Shown here one piece after another: positions 50,489 to 59,117 of a DNA stretch of 64,000 nt. Every line of letters begins with the position of its first letter. Position 1 is the stretch's first letter. Origin of the DNA: Saccharothrix longispora (GTDB taxonomy: Bacteria > Actinomycetota > Actinomycetes > Mycobacteriales > Pseudonocardiaceae); the NCBI RefSeq assembly GCF_030852425.1, contig NZ_NSDM01000006.1, forward strand, positions 248,001-312,000. Reading direction: 5' to 3'. The translations under genes were made by a program, and so were the position numbers. The notes beneath the pieces are model-generated. The model saw only the letters and a list, made by a program, of their open reading frames with translations, did not search any database and was not told where the DNA came from.

Positions 50489-52212
50489 TGCGGGAACTGC
50501 TGGCGACGGCGTCCGCCGCCCGCACGTGGGCCGCCGTCGGCGAACTCGTCCGGCCCCGGCGCGGGCTCGCGTGGGCCGCGTTCCTGGTGCTGTTCGCGGG
50601 CACCGCGGTCGGCCTGCTCACCGCGCCCGTGCTCGGCCGGGTCGTGGACGTCGTGGCCACCGGGTCCGCCGACATCACCTGGCTCGTCGTCGTGCTCGCG
50701 CTGGTGGCCGCGGCGCAGGGCACGTCCACCGCGTTCGGCACGTCGCTCGTCGCGCGTCTGGGCGAGGGCGCGCTGGCCGACCTGCGGGAGAGGTTCGTCG
50801 AACGCGCCCTGCACCTGCCGCTGGAGCGGGTCGAGGAGGCGGGCGCGGGCGACCTGACCTCGCGGGTCACCCGGGACGTGCAGGTGATCGCCGACGCCGT
50901 GCGCACCGCGCTGCCGGTGATGGCGCGCTCGGCGCTGACCATCGGGCTGACCGTCGTCGGCATCGCCGTCCTCGACTGGCGGTTCCTGGTCCCCGTGCTG
51001 CTCGCGCTGCCGGTCCACGTGCACACCGTGCGCTGGTACGGCGGGCGGGCCGTGCGGCTGTACGCGGCGCAGCGGGTCGCGGTGGGCGTGCAGCAGCAGC
51101 AACTGCTGGACTCGATCGGCGGCGCGACGACCGTGCGGGCGTTCGGGCTGGCCGACGAGCACGTGGCCCGCGTCGGGGCCCGGTCGCGCGCGGCGGTGGA
51201 CCTGGCGCTGCGCGGCATCCGGCTGCTGACCTCGTTCTACGGGCGGCTCAACCTGGCCGAGTTCATCGGCCTCGCCGGCGTGCTGGTGACCGGTTTCCTG
51301 CTGGTGGGCGACGGTTCCGCGTCGATCGGCACGGCCACCGCCGCCGCCCTGTACTTCCACGGCCTGTTCAACCCGGTCAACGCTGCGCTGGCGCTGGCCG
51401 ACGACGCTCAGGCCGCCACCGCGTCGCTGTCCCGCCTGGTGGGCGTGGCGGACGAGCCCCTGCCGCCGACCGGGGACCGGGTGCGGCCGGCGGACAGCGC
51501 GGTGAAGCTGGCGGGCGTCGGCCACGCCTACGCGCCCGGGCACCCGGTGCTGCGGGACGTGGACCTGGAGCTGTCCGCCGGGGAGCGGGTGGCGCTGGTC
51601 GGCGCGTCCGGTGCGGGCAAGACGACGCTGGCGAAGCTCGTCGCGGGCGTGCACGAACCCACCTCCGGCGGCATCAGCGTGGGCGGCGTCGACCTGGGCT
51701 CGGTGGTCCGCTCGGTCGCGCTGATCACCCAGGAGGTGCACGTGTTCGCCGGTCCGCTGGCCGACGACCTGCGCCTGGCCCGGCCGTCTGCCACCGACGA
51801 GCAGCTGGCCGACGCCCTCGACCGGGTGGGCGCGCTGGGCTGGGCCACCGCGCTGCCCCGCGGCCTGGGCACCGTCGTCGGCGAGGGCGGGCACCGGCTC
51901 ACCGTGGCGCAGGCGCAGCAGCTCGCGCTGGCCAGGCTCGTCCTGGCCGACCCGCCGGTGGCGATCCTCGACGAGGCCACCGCGGACGCGGGCAGCGCGG
52001 GCGCGCGCGAACTGGAGGCCGCCGCGGCACGTGCCCTGGACGGCCGCACGGGCCTGCTCGTCGCCCACCGGCTCACGCAGGCGGCGACGGCGGACCGGGT
52101 GGTCGTGCTGGAGGCGGGGCGGGTCGTGGAGACCGGCACGCACGACGAGCTGCTCGCGGCGGGCGGGCGCTACGCCGAGCTGTGGGCGGCGTGGTCGGGC
52201 ATGAGGTCCTAG
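50488..52212 (+). CDS. ABC transporter half (TMD-NBD) with intact Walker motifs but degenerate signature
   Basis: 574-aa partner of the preceding protein. Six TM helices about 20-305. Walker A GASGAGKTTLAKL and Walker B VAILDEATADAGS are complete; the signature LSGGQ is replaced by LTVAQAQQLALARL. With the first subunit it forms one consensus ATP site (its Walker A/B with the partner's signature) and one fully degenerate site. ATG overlaps the upstream stop (TGATG). Its TAG overlaps an opposing gene's stop. Confidence 0.9.
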   Translation: MRELLATASAARTWAAVGELVRPRRGLAWAAFLVLFAGTAVGLLTAPVLGRVVDVVATGSADITWLVVVLALVAAAQGTSTAFGTSLVARLGEGALADLRERFVERALHLPLERVEEAGAGDLTSRVTRDVQVIADAVRTALPVMARSALTIGLTVVGIAVLDWRFLVPVLLALPVHVHTVRWYGGRAVRLYAAQRVAVGVQQQQLLDSIGGATTVRAFGLADEHVARVGARSRAAVDLALRGIRLLTSFYGRLNLAEFIGLAGVLVTGFLLVGDGSASIGTATAAALYFHGLFNPVNAALALADDAQAATASLSRLVGVADEPLPPTGDRVRPADSAVKLAGVGHAYAPGHPVLRDVDLELSAGERVALVGASGAGKTTLAKLVAGVHEPTSGGISVGGVDLGSVVRSVALITQEVHVFAGPLADDLRLARPSATDEQLADALDRVGALGWATALPRGLGTVVGEGGHRLTVAQAQQLALARLVLADPPVAILDEATADAGSAGARELEAAAARALDGRTGLLVAHRLTQAATADRVVVLEAGRVVETGTHDELLAAGGRYAELWAAWSGMRS

Positions 52213-52409
52213 CCGGCCGCCGGGCGGAGGTCGGCCCCGTCAGGGGGGCGGCGGCGGGGCGTCCCGTGCCACGGGCTCGTCGTCACGGGTCCGGCGGCCC
52301 CGACCCGGGCCTGCTCCTCGGCGATCTCCTTGTCGAGGAAGTAGTTCAGCGCGGTGCGGGCGGCGGCGATCGCGGCGAGCCGGCCGATGTCCTCGAAGCT
52401 GGGCGACAC
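52209..52409 (-). CDS. hypothetical protein, 66 aa
   Basis: Not recognised. GTG start at 52409; helical front half (FEDIGRLAAIAAARTALNYF, LDKEIAEEQARVG) and a Pro/Arg-rich tail. It has no membrane segment. It follows the small gene at 52440-52652 after 30 bp that include a tandem duplication. Translation is plausible but the ribosome-binding site is weak. Confidence 0.45.
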   Translation of the reverse strand: MSPSFEDIGRLAAIAAARTALNYFLDKEIAEEQARVGAAGPVTTSPWHGTPRRRPPDGADLRPAAG

Positions 52410-52419
52410 CGCCGTGCGC

Positions 52420-52447
52420 AGGACGTCACCCGCAGGACGTCACCCGC
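52420..52447. repeat. 14-bp tandem duplication
   Basis: AGGACGTCACCCGC at 52420-52433 and again at 52434-52447. The second copy contains the stop codon of the minus-strand gene at 52440, so the duplication lies exactly at the junction of two small genes. Confidence 0.9.
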
Positions 52448-52652
52448 CGACTGGAACTCCGACCCCCGGCACGAGGAACCTGCCCGGGGACAACCCGATC
52501 GGCGTGGACACCGACGTGTTCCGGTGCCGCGCGCCCTCCACCACCATCCGGACCAGCGCCCGCAGGGCGTCCGCGACGACGATCCCCGCGCCCGCCGCCT
52601 CGACCACGCGGACCAGCACGCCGATGACCTCGCGGAGCGTTCCCTCGTCCAC
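52440..52652 (-). CDS. hypothetical protein, 70 aa
   Basis: Not recognised. GTG 52652 is preceded by GAGGAGGT at good spacing. Sequence is an amphipathic helix (TLREVIGVLVRVVEAAGAGI, VVADALRALVRMVVEGARHR) and a Gly/Pro-rich tail ending VPGVGVPVGG. Hydrophobic face suggests helix bundling or membrane-surface association. Probably co-transcribed with the 66-aa gene that follows. Confidence 0.6.
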   Translation of the reverse strand: MDEGTLREVIGVLVRVVEAAGAGIVVADALRALVRMVVEGARHRNTSVSTPIGLSPGRFLVPGVGVPVGG

Positions 52653-52739
52653 GGCCGCACCTCCTCGGGGTCTCCCACCCGGCGTCAGCCCACGGCGAAA
52701 CCACCCCGGCGGACCGCCCGGGGTGCCTAGCGTGGCGCC

Positions 52740-53375
52740 GTGGAGATCACCGAGGTGGTGCCGGGCCTGCGGATGCTCACGTTCCCGGTCGGTCAGGCGT
52801 ACGCGTGGCAGGACGGCGACGGGCTGACCGTCGTCGACACCGGCACGGCGGGGCACGCCGAGCGGATCGCCGCGCTGGGGCGGGTGGACCGGATCGTCCT
52901 CACCCACTTCCACGCCGACCACACCGGCTCGGCCGCCGCGCTGCGCGGGCTCACCGGCGCGCCCGTGGTCGCGCACCGCGCGGAGGCGCCCGTGGTCCGG
53001 GGCGACGTGCCCGGCCCGCCGCCCGTGGTCCCGCCGGAGGAGCGCGAGCTGTTCGACCGCGTCACGCCCGGTGTCCCGCCCGCGCCGCCCTGCCCGGTCG
53101 ACGTCGAGGTGGACGAGGGCGACGTGCTGGACTTCGGCGGCGGGGCGCGCGTGCTGTCCGTCCCCGGCCACACGGACGGCAGCATCGCCATCCACCTGCC
53201 CGCGCACGGCGTGCTGTTCACCGGGGACACCGTCGCCACCCTGGAGGGTCGGGCCATCCCGGGCGTGTTCAACCTCGACCGGCCTCGGCTGCTGCGCTCG
53301 GTGGACCGGTTGCTGGGCCTGGCACCGCGCGTGCTGTGCGTCGGCCACGGCTCCCCGCTGGTGTCGCGGCGCTGA
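52740..53375 (+). CDS. metallo-beta-lactamase-fold hydrolase
   Basis: 211-aa MBL protein. VVDTGTAGHAERI, metal site THFHADHTG (about 59-67), VPGHTDGSIAI, VLFTGDTV and CVGHGSPL complete the ligand set. Minimal single-domain form of the glyoxalase-II/quorum-lactonase-like group; substrate unknown. GTG start. Monocistronic; divergent from the two small genes with an 87-bp gap. Confidence 0.9.
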   Translation: MEITEVVPGLRMLTFPVGQAYAWQDGDGLTVVDTGTAGHAERIAALGRVDRIVLTHFHADHTGSAAALRGLTGAPVVAHRAEAPVVRGDVPGPPPVVPPEERELFDRVTPGVPPAPPCPVDVEVDEGDVLDFGGGARVLSVPGHTDGSIAIHLPAHGVLFTGDTVATLEGRAIPGVFNLDRPRLLRSVDRLLGLAPRVLCVGHGSPLVSRR

Positions 53376-53461
53376 CGCACGCCGCCGCCCGGGCGAGACC
53401 GGCGCGCGCGGCGCGCTGCTCCTGCTGTTCGCGCTGATGCCCCTGTGCGCCCGCCTGCCGC

Positions 53462-54448
53462 TCAGCCGGAACGGCGGACGACCAGCTCCGTGGGCAGCAC
53501 CACGGGCTCCACGGCCGGCGCGGCGCCCTCCAGGCGGGCCAGCAGCAGGCGCGCGGCGGCCTCGCCCATCGCCCGCATCGGCTGGCGCACGGTGGTCAGC
53601 TCGGCGTGGCCCGCGATGGGTATGTCGTCGAAGCCCACGACGGCCACGTCGCCCGGCGCGGTGCGGCCCGCGGCGCCCAGGGCGCGGATCACGCCGAGGG
53701 CCGACAGGTCGTTGTGCGCGAACACGGCGTCGAACGGCAGGCCCGTGGCCATCAGCTTCTCCGCCGCCCCGGCGCCCCGGTCGGTGGAGAAGTCGCCCTC
53801 CACCACCAACCTGGGGTCCACGTGGTGGCCCGCCTCGCCCAGGGCGTCGAGGAAGCCGTCGAGGCGTTCCCGCACGCAGCCGAAGTTCGCGGGACCGGTC
53901 ACGACGGCGCAGTGCCGCCGCCCGGCCGCCACCAGGTGCTGCGCCGCCGCACGCGCGCCCTCGCGGTTGGTGGTGGTCACCGACGGGAACCCGGGGCGGC
54001 TGCCGCGGTCGTCGATCATCACCACGGGGAGGCCCTGGTCGTGCAGGGTCTCGATGTAGCTCAGCGTGTCCGGCGGCTCGATCACCAGCAGCCCGTCGAA
54101 CGCCTTGGCCGATACGTGGCTCGCGAACTGCGCCAGCGACTCCGCGCCCCGGTTGACGGTGTAGAGCAGCAGGCCGTAGCCCTCCGCCTCCAGCTCGTCC
54201 ACCGCGCCCTGAACGACCTCACCGGTCCACGGCCAGGTCAACGACGGCACGAGCATGCCGACGGTGCGGGCCCGGCCGCGCGCCAGCCCGACCGCCCGCG
54301 CGCTGGGCACGTACCCGACGTCGGCGATCACCTGCCGGACGCGGGCCGCCGTGGCCGCGTCCACGTCCGGTTTGCCGTTGAGCACCCGGGACACCGTCGC
54401 CTTGCTCACCTGGGCGCGCTGCGCGACTTCGGCGATCGTGACCCGCAC
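53462..54448 (-). CDS. LacI-family transcriptional repressor
   Basis: 328 aa. N-terminal helix-turn-helix [20 protein letters not shown] and hinge helix [20 protein letters not shown], followed by a periplasmic-binding-protein-like sugar-sensing core ([49 protein letters not shown]). GTG start after AGGAGGGG. No sugar genes are adjacent, so the target may be remote; an ACCGGT-type operator lies in its own promoter. Confidence 0.92.
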   Translation of the reverse strand: MRVTIAEVAQRAQVSKATVSRVLNGKPDVDAATAARVRQVIADVGYVPSARAVGLARGRARTVGMLVPSLTWPWTGEVVQGAVDELEAEGYGLLLYTVNRGAESLAQFASHVSAKAFDGLLVIEPPDTLSYIETLHDQGLPVVMIDDRGSRPGFPSVTTTNREGARAAAQHLVAAGRRHCAVVTGPANFGCVRERLDGFLDALGEAGHHVDPRLVVEGDFSTDRGAGAAEKLMATGLPFDAVFAHNDLSALGVIRALGAAGRTAPGDVAVVGFDDIPIAGHAELTTVRQPMRAMGEAAARLLLARLEGAAPAVEPVVLPTELVVRRSG

Positions 54449-54475
54449 GGTGCCCCTCCTCGTCGAGGTGATCGG

Positions 54476-54495
54476 AACCGGTACCGAAACCGGTT
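54476..54495. promoter_or_regulatory. putative LacI operator
   Basis: AACCGGTACCGAAACCGGTT (54476-54495): two ACCGGT cores, the outer bases forming an inverted repeat, 28-47 bp upstream of the lacI-type start. CG-centred palindromes fit LacI proteins; autoregulation inferred. Confidence 0.5.
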
Positions 54496-54563
54496 ACGGT
54501 CACGCAGTCAACCGCTGTGCGCACGCAGCGTCAAGGGTGGGTTCGTGGGCTAGGGTCGGGCGC

Positions 54564-55103
54564 ATGGGGATCGTCACCGCCGTGAGCCGCAGCGTGGAGT
54601 ACACCTTCACCAAGCCCGTCCGCGACGCCGTGACGCTGGTCGCCGGGCTCGGCGTGGAGGGGGACGTGCACAGCGGCGTGACGGTCAAGCACCGCTCGCG
54701 CGTGCGGCGCGACCCGACGCGGCCGAACCTGCGCCAGGTGCACCTGATGCACGCCGAGCTGCACGACGAGCTGGCCGGGCTGGGCTTCGAGGTCGCCGCC
54801 GGGCAGCTCGGCGAGAACGTGACCACGCGCGGCGTCGACCTGCTCGGCCTGCCGACCGGCACGCGCCTGCGCCTCGGGCCTGACGCGGTGGTCGAGGTGA
54901 CCGGGCTGCGCAACCCGTGCCCGCAGATCGAGGCGTTCCGGACCGGGCTGCTCAAGCGGGTCGTGGGACGCGACGAGAACGGCGACGTGGTGCGCCGGGC
55001 GGGCGTGATGTCGATCGTGCTGGTCGGCGGCGTCGTCCGCCCCGGTGACGCGATCCTGGTCGAGCTGCCCGCGGAGCCGCACACCGCGCTCCAGCCCGTC
55101 TGA
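54564..55103 (+). CDS. MOSC-domain protein
   Basis: Molybdenum-cofactor sulfurase C-terminal-type domain, 179 aa. GLGVEGDVHSGVTVKHRSR, VHLMHAELHDEL, GQLGENVTTRGVDLLGLPTG and the conserved NPCPQIEAF with its Cys at about 123. YiiM-like proteins detoxify N-hydroxylated bases or handle sulfur; role here unknown. ATG start. Divergent from the lacI gene. Confidence 0.9.
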   Translation: MGIVTAVSRSVEYTFTKPVRDAVTLVAGLGVEGDVHSGVTVKHRSRVRRDPTRPNLRQVHLMHAELHDELAGLGFEVAAGQLGENVTTRGVDLLGLPTGTRLRLGPDAVVEVTGLRNPCPQIEAFRTGLLKRVVGRDENGDVVRRAGVMSIVLVGGVVRPGDAILVELPAEPHTALQPV

Positions 55104-55169
55104 CGCGGTTCAGCCGCCGTTCGCCCGCGGTTCGGCCCCCCGGAAGGCCCGGCCAGCAGGCTGCTCGCC

Positions 55170-56978
55170 ATGACCCGAGTCGGACGCCGCGCCCTCCTGC
55201 ACGCCGCCGTGGCCGTACCCGCCGCCGCCGCGCTCACGCCCGCGCTCGCCCCGGCGGTCGCGGGCGCGACCCCCGCGGTGGACCACGACGCCGACCGCTT
55301 CACGATCGCGGTGCTGCCCGACACCCAGTACCTGCTCGACGAGGGCGGTTCGGACCCGGAGCCGGTGCGCGCGGCCCTGCGCGCGGTCGCCCGCGACCGC
55401 GACGCGAACGTGGTGTTCCTGGCGCACCTGGGCGACGTCACCGAGCACGGCACCGAGGCGGAGATGCGGCTGGCCGACTCGGTGTTCACCGGCGGCGTGC
55501 CCTACAGCGTCCTGGCCGGCAACCACGACGTGCCCTCGGGCACCGACGACCGGCGCGGCCCCACCCCGCACTCGCGCACGTTCGGCCCGGAGCGCTTCCG
55601 GCGCATGCCGACCTTCGGCGGTTTCGCGCCCGACGGCTACAACAGCTACCACGTGCTGCGCGCCGGCGGTCGCGAGTGGCTGGTGCTGGCCCTGGACTGG
55701 CGGGTGTCCGAGCAGGGCGCGCGCTGGGCGCAGGGCGTGCTGGACGAGCACCGGTCGCTGCCCGCGATCCTCACCACGCACGACCTGGTGGCGGGCAGCC
55801 CGCGCGCCGAGCTGTCCGCGCACGGCAGGTTCCTGTGGGACACCCTGATCCGCCGCAACGACCAGGTCTTCCTGACCCTCAACGGCCACTACTGGCCGTC
55901 CGGCCGCACGACGCTGGTCAACGACCACGGCCACGACGTGCACCTGCACCTGACCAACTACCAGGACCGCTACTACGGCGGCGCGGGCATGGTCCGCTTC
56001 TACACCTTCGACCTGGCGCGCGGCGTGATCGACGTGGAGACGTTCTCGCCGTGGCTGCTGTCGCGCGACCCGGACACCCCGCCGGAGGCGGAGACCGCGC
56101 GGCTGAGCGGTGACGCGGACCGGTTCACCGTGGAGATCGACTTCCGGGAGCGGTTCGCCGGGTTCGCGCCGCCCGCGGTGCCGCCGTCGCGCCCGGCCGG
56201 CGCGGTGGTCACCCGGGACACGGTGGCGTACTGGCGCTTCGACGCCGCCGGCTTCCCCGCGGCGGCGGGCCCGGTGGCCGCGGGCGCGGTGGCCCGCGAC
56301 CTGACCGGGCGCGGCAACGACCTGACCGCGCAGCGCCTGCACGCGAGCGGCCCGGACGTGCTGACGTGGTCCGACGAGCACCACGACGGCCAGCCGGGCC
56401 ACGCGAGCCTGCGGTTCGACGGGGGCAGGAACCCGGACCGGGGCGCGGTGCTGCGCACCTCCGACACCGCGCCGCTCAACGGGATGCGCTTCGAGTCCGG
56501 CTACACCATCGAGACGTTCTTCAAGCTGCCCGACCCGTTCGTCGGCGACCACGCGTGGATGGGCCTGCTCAGCTGGGAGGGCCGCGCGGGCGACGCCGGC
56601 AAGTCCGCGGGCTGGTCGGACGACGAGCCGACGTGCAGCCTGAACCTGTCCGGCGAGCGGTTCCTCCAGTTCGTGGTCTACCCGGTGCCGGGGGACGCCG
56701 ACCCCACGTCGTGGAGCCACGCCGTCCCGGTCGGGCGGTGGACGCACGTCGCCGTGGTCAACGACGGCCGTCGCACCACGATGTACGTGGACGGCGCGAG
56801 GATCGCCCGCAACGCCGCCGAGGAGTCGCGCGGCATCTCCACGCTGGGGAGGCCGTTCGCGCTGGGCGGCACCCAGTTCGCGCTGCGCTACGGCCAGGGC
56901 TTCCACGGCTGGATCGGCGACACCCGGATCACCGCCCGCGCCCTGCGGCCCGCGCAGTTCCTCACCGGCACGAGGTAG
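55170..56978 (+). CDS. secreted metallophosphoesterase with C-terminal LamG/concanavalin-like domain
   Basis: 602 aa. Twin-arginine-like signal VGRRALLHAAVAVPAAAA, cleavage near GATPA. Calcineurin-like phosphoesterase about 40-300: LPDTQYLL, AHLGDVTEHG, LAGNHDVPSG, LTTHDLV and LNGHYWPSG carry the two-metal ligands. LamG domain about 345-595 (SGYTIETFFKLPDPF, THVAVVNDGRRTTMYVDG, HGWIGDTRIT). Likely phosphate scavenging or surface phosphodiester hydrolysis. ATG start. Confidence 0.9.
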   Translation: MTRVGRRALLHAAVAVPAAAALTPALAPAVAGATPAVDHDADRFTIAVLPDTQYLLDEGGSDPEPVRAALRAVARDRDANVVFLAHLGDVTEHGTEAEMRLADSVFTGGVPYSVLAGNHDVPSGTDDRRGPTPHSRTFGPERFRRMPTFGGFAPDGYNSYHVLRAGGREWLVLALDWRVSEQGARWAQGVLDEHRSLPAILTTHDLVAGSPRAELSAHGRFLWDTLIRRNDQVFLTLNGHYWPSGRTTLVNDHGHDVHLHLTNYQDRYYGGAGMVRFYTFDLARGVIDVETFSPWLLSRDPDTPPEAETARLSGDADRFTVEIDFRERFAGFAPPAVPPSRPAGAVVTRDTVAYWRFDAAGFPAAAGPVAAGAVARDLTGRGNDLTAQRLHASGPDVLTWSDEHHDGQPGHASLRFDGGRNPDRGAVLRTSDTAPLNGMRFESGYTIETFFKLPDPFVGDHAWMGLLSWEGRAGDAGKSAGWSDDEPTCSLNLSGERFLQFVVYPVPGDADPTSWSHAVPVGRWTHVAVVNDGRRTTMYVDGARIARNAAEESRGISTLGRPFALGGTQFALRYGQGFHGWIGDTRITARALRPAQFLTGTR

Positions 56979-57013
56979 GGCGGGCCACGCTACCGTCCGT
57001 CCCCACGGGACTC

Positions 57014-57721
57014 CTGGACGGGACGGTCGCCCTGGTCACCGGCGGCAGCGGGCACATCGGGCGCGGCGTGGTGCGGCGGTTCGCGGCGGCCGGGGCGTCG
57101 GTGGTGGTGCACGGGTTCACCGGAGACGTGGCCGGCGGGGTGCTCGGGGTCCGGGGCGACCTGCGGGACGAGGAGGCGTGCCGGCGGGTGGTGCGCGCGG
57201 CGTCCGGGTGGGGCGGGCGGTTGGACGCCGTGGTCGACTGCGCGGGGACGCAACCGGTCCGCGAGCCGGCCGGGATGTCCGCCGACGAGTGGCGCTCCGT
57301 CGTGGACGCGAACCTCACCGTCGCGTTCTCCTGCACCCAGGCGGCGGTGGAGGTGCTGGGGCGCGGCGGGTCGATCACGCACATCGCCTCCGTCGAGGGA
57401 ACGCGCCCTGCCCGCGGTCACGCCCACTACAGCGCGGCCAAGGCGGCGCTGATCATGCACGCCCGGTCGGCCGCACTGGAGTACGGGGAGCGCGGGATCA
57501 GGGTCAACACGGTCTCGCCCGGCCTGGTCGGCCGGCCGGGGATCGGGGACGAGTGGCCGGAGGGCGTCGCGCGGTGGACGGCGGCGGCGCCGCTGACCCG
57601 CCTGGGCACGCCCGAGGACGTCGGTGACGCGTGCGTGTTCCCGGCCTCGTCGATGGCCTCGTGGGTCACCGGGCACGACCTCGTGGTGGACGGCGGGGTC
57701 GGCGCGCGGCCCACCTGGTGA
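57014..57721 (+). CDS. short-chain dehydrogenase/reductase, start codon unclear
   Basis: FabG-like oxidoreductase: VALVTGGSGHIGRGVVRRF, VDCAGTQP, catalytic HIASVEGTRP and YSAAKAALIMHARS, ending with the standard VTGHDLVVDGGV. No ATG, GTG or TTG lies in frame near the start of the fold; CTG at 57014 is where a GTG would be expected. The upstream in-frame DNA is the end of the phosphoesterase gene. A non-standard CTG start or a base error is likely. About 235 aa. Confidence 0.8.
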   Translation: MDGTVALVTGGSGHIGRGVVRRFAAAGASVVVHGFTGDVAGGVLGVRGDLRDEEACRRVVRAASGWGGRLDAVVDCAGTQPVREPAGMSADEWRSVVDANLTVAFSCTQAAVEVLGRGGSITHIASVEGTRPARGHAHYSAAKAALIMHARSAALEYGERGIRVNTVSPGLVGRPGIGDEWPEGVARWTAAAPLTRLGTPEDVGDACVFPASSMASWVTGHDLVVDGGVGARPTW

Positions 57722-57805
57722 CCACGGATTGTGACATAAATTCGGTTTGAGGGACAAAACACGACAGCAGGACACCCGAACGGCGGTGTCGGTCACGAAG
57801 AAGGT

Positions 57806-57830
57806 GATTGGGCTCGGCTCAGGCGGGTAG
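57806..57830 (+). promoter_or_regulatory. putative SigB-type promoter of the stress operon
   Basis: GATT (57806-57809), 15-bp spacer, GGGTAG (57825-57830), fitting GNNT-N14-16-GGGTA. A transcript starting near 57837 would have a leader of about 35 nt to the GTG at 57872. Confidence 0.4.
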
Positions 57831-57871
57831 CTCCCATGTCGAGAGAGCACGCCGACCGTGAGGAGTCAGTC

Positions 57872-58669
57872 GTGGCCGAGAACCAGGCGGGTGCGGTCCG
57901 CGAGACCGCCCGCGAGGAAGGCACCGCCGTGGCGCAGCACGCCGGGCAGGCCGCCGGCGAGGTGGCCTCCACCGCGCGTGAGCAGGCGGGTCACGTCGTC
58001 GGAGAGGCCAAGACCCAGGCCAAGCACGTGGTGACCGACGTGCGCCAGCGCATCGCCGGAGAGGCCGAGCAGCAGGCGCAGCGGGTGTCCCAGCAGATCA
58101 ACCGCATCGCCGACGAGCTGACCTCGATGGCCGACGGCTCGGGCCCGGACACCATGTCCGCCGGCGCGCTGCGCCAGGTCGCGGACACCGGCCGCCAAGC
58201 GGCCAGGTTCCTCGACGAGCGGGGCGCGCGCGGGCTGCTCGACGGCGCCCAGGACTTCGCCCGGCGCAAGCCGGGGACGTTCCTCATCGGCGCCGCCGTG
58301 GCCGGTTTCCTGGTCGCGCGGGTCGCCAAGAGCGCGAGCGCAGCGTCGAGCCAGCCGCAGGGCGGCCTGGGTCAGGGCGGCCAGGGTCAGGTCGGTCAGT
58401 ACCCCGGTGGCCGGCACGTGAGCGGCGAGCTGCCGCGCGACGTCCCGGCCCACCAGTACCCGCAGCAGCGGCAGCAGTCGCCCCAGTGGACCGCCCAGCA
58501 GCCGCCCGCGGTGCCCGGCACGTCCACGCCGCCCACCACCCCGCTGGCGCCGACGACGCCGGAGTTCGGCGCGCCCGAGCCGGAGCACGGCTCGCTGGCC
58601 CCGCAGATCCCGGGCGGCTACCAGCCGCAGCCCGGTCAGCCGGGGGGTGCGCCGTATGTCCAGCGCTGA
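57872..58669 (+). CDS. coiled-coil membrane-associated stress protein
   Basis: GTG 57872 was chosen for its GAGGAG; an ATG at 57836 lies too close to the predicted transcription start. Long Ala/Glu/Gln-rich amphipathic helices (AREEGTAVAQHAGQAAGEVA, EQAGHVVGEAKTQAKHVVTD, AEQQAQRVSQQINRIADEL), then RRKPGTFLIGAAVAGFLVAR, one TM helix, and a Gln/Pro/Gly-rich disordered tail. This fits proteins found with DUF1469/DUF3618 genes in actinomycetes. Function unknown; membrane or cell-wall stress response inferred. First of three overlapping or near-overlapping genes. Confidence 0.8.
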   Translation: MAENQAGAVRETAREEGTAVAQHAGQAAGEVASTAREQAGHVVGEAKTQAKHVVTDVRQRIAGEAEQQAQRVSQQINRIADELTSMADGSGPDTMSAGALRQVADTGRQAARFLDERGARGLLDGAQDFARRKPGTFLIGAAVAGFLVARVAKSASAASSQPQGGLGQGGQGQVGQYPGGRHVSGELPRDVPAHQYPQQRQQSPQWTAQQPPAVPGTSTPPTTPLAPTTPEFGAPEPEHGSLAPQIPGGYQPQPGQPGGAPYVQR

Positions 58670-59117
58670 GACCGGCCTCCCCTACCCCCGGGTGGACGTC
58701 ACGCCGGAGCCCCACGCCCAGGCGCAGGCGCAGGGCCAGGAGGAGGCGTCCCTCGGGCAGCTGGTGGGTGAGCTGACCGAGGACCTGTCGCGCCTGATGC
58801 GCCAGGAGCTGGAGCTGGCCAAGGCCGAGATCCGGCAGGAGGCGTCCAAGGCGGGCAAGGCCGCCGGGATGCTGGGCGCCGCCGGGTTCGCCGGCTACAT
58901 GGCCGTGATCCTGCTGAGCTTCGCCCTCGTCTTCGCCCTGGGCGCCGTCATGCCCCTGGGCTGGGCCGCGCTGATCGTCGGCGCGCTGTGGGGCATCGGC
59001 GGGTTCGCCCTGTACTCGACCGGCCGCAAGCAGCTCAAGACCGTGTCGCCCAAGCCGGAGCGCACCATCGAAACCCTCAAGGAGGACGCGGAATGGGCCC
59101 GTCACCCGACCAAATAA
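58656..59117 (+). CDS. phage-holin-like DUF1469 membrane protein
   Basis: 153 aa. N-terminal amphipathic helix LVGELTEDLSRLMRQELELA, KAEIRQEASKAG, then two TM helices (AAGFAGYMAVILLSFALVFA; LGWAALIVGALWGIGGFALY) and GRKQLKTVSPKPERTIETLK, the classic actinobacterial DUF1469 pattern. Despite the name, chromosomal copies are not lysis proteins. ATG 58656 overlaps the upstream gene by 14 bp. Confidence 0.87.
   Translation: MSSAETGLPYPRVDVTPEPHAQAQAQGQEEASLGQLVGELTEDLSRLMRQELELAKAEIRQEASKAGKAAGMLGAAGFAGYMAVILLSFALVFALGAVMPLGWAALIVGALWGIGGFALYSTGRKQLKTVSPKPERTIETLKEDAEWARHPTK

Noticed and set aside
46129..52212. A complete nonribosomal peptide cluster
   Set aside because: Only MbtH, one tailoring oxygenase and a transporter are present; no adenylation, carrier or condensation domains in the window.
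58656..59117. Prophage holin
   Set aside because: DUF1469 proteins are chromosomal in actinomycetes and no other phage gene is nearby.
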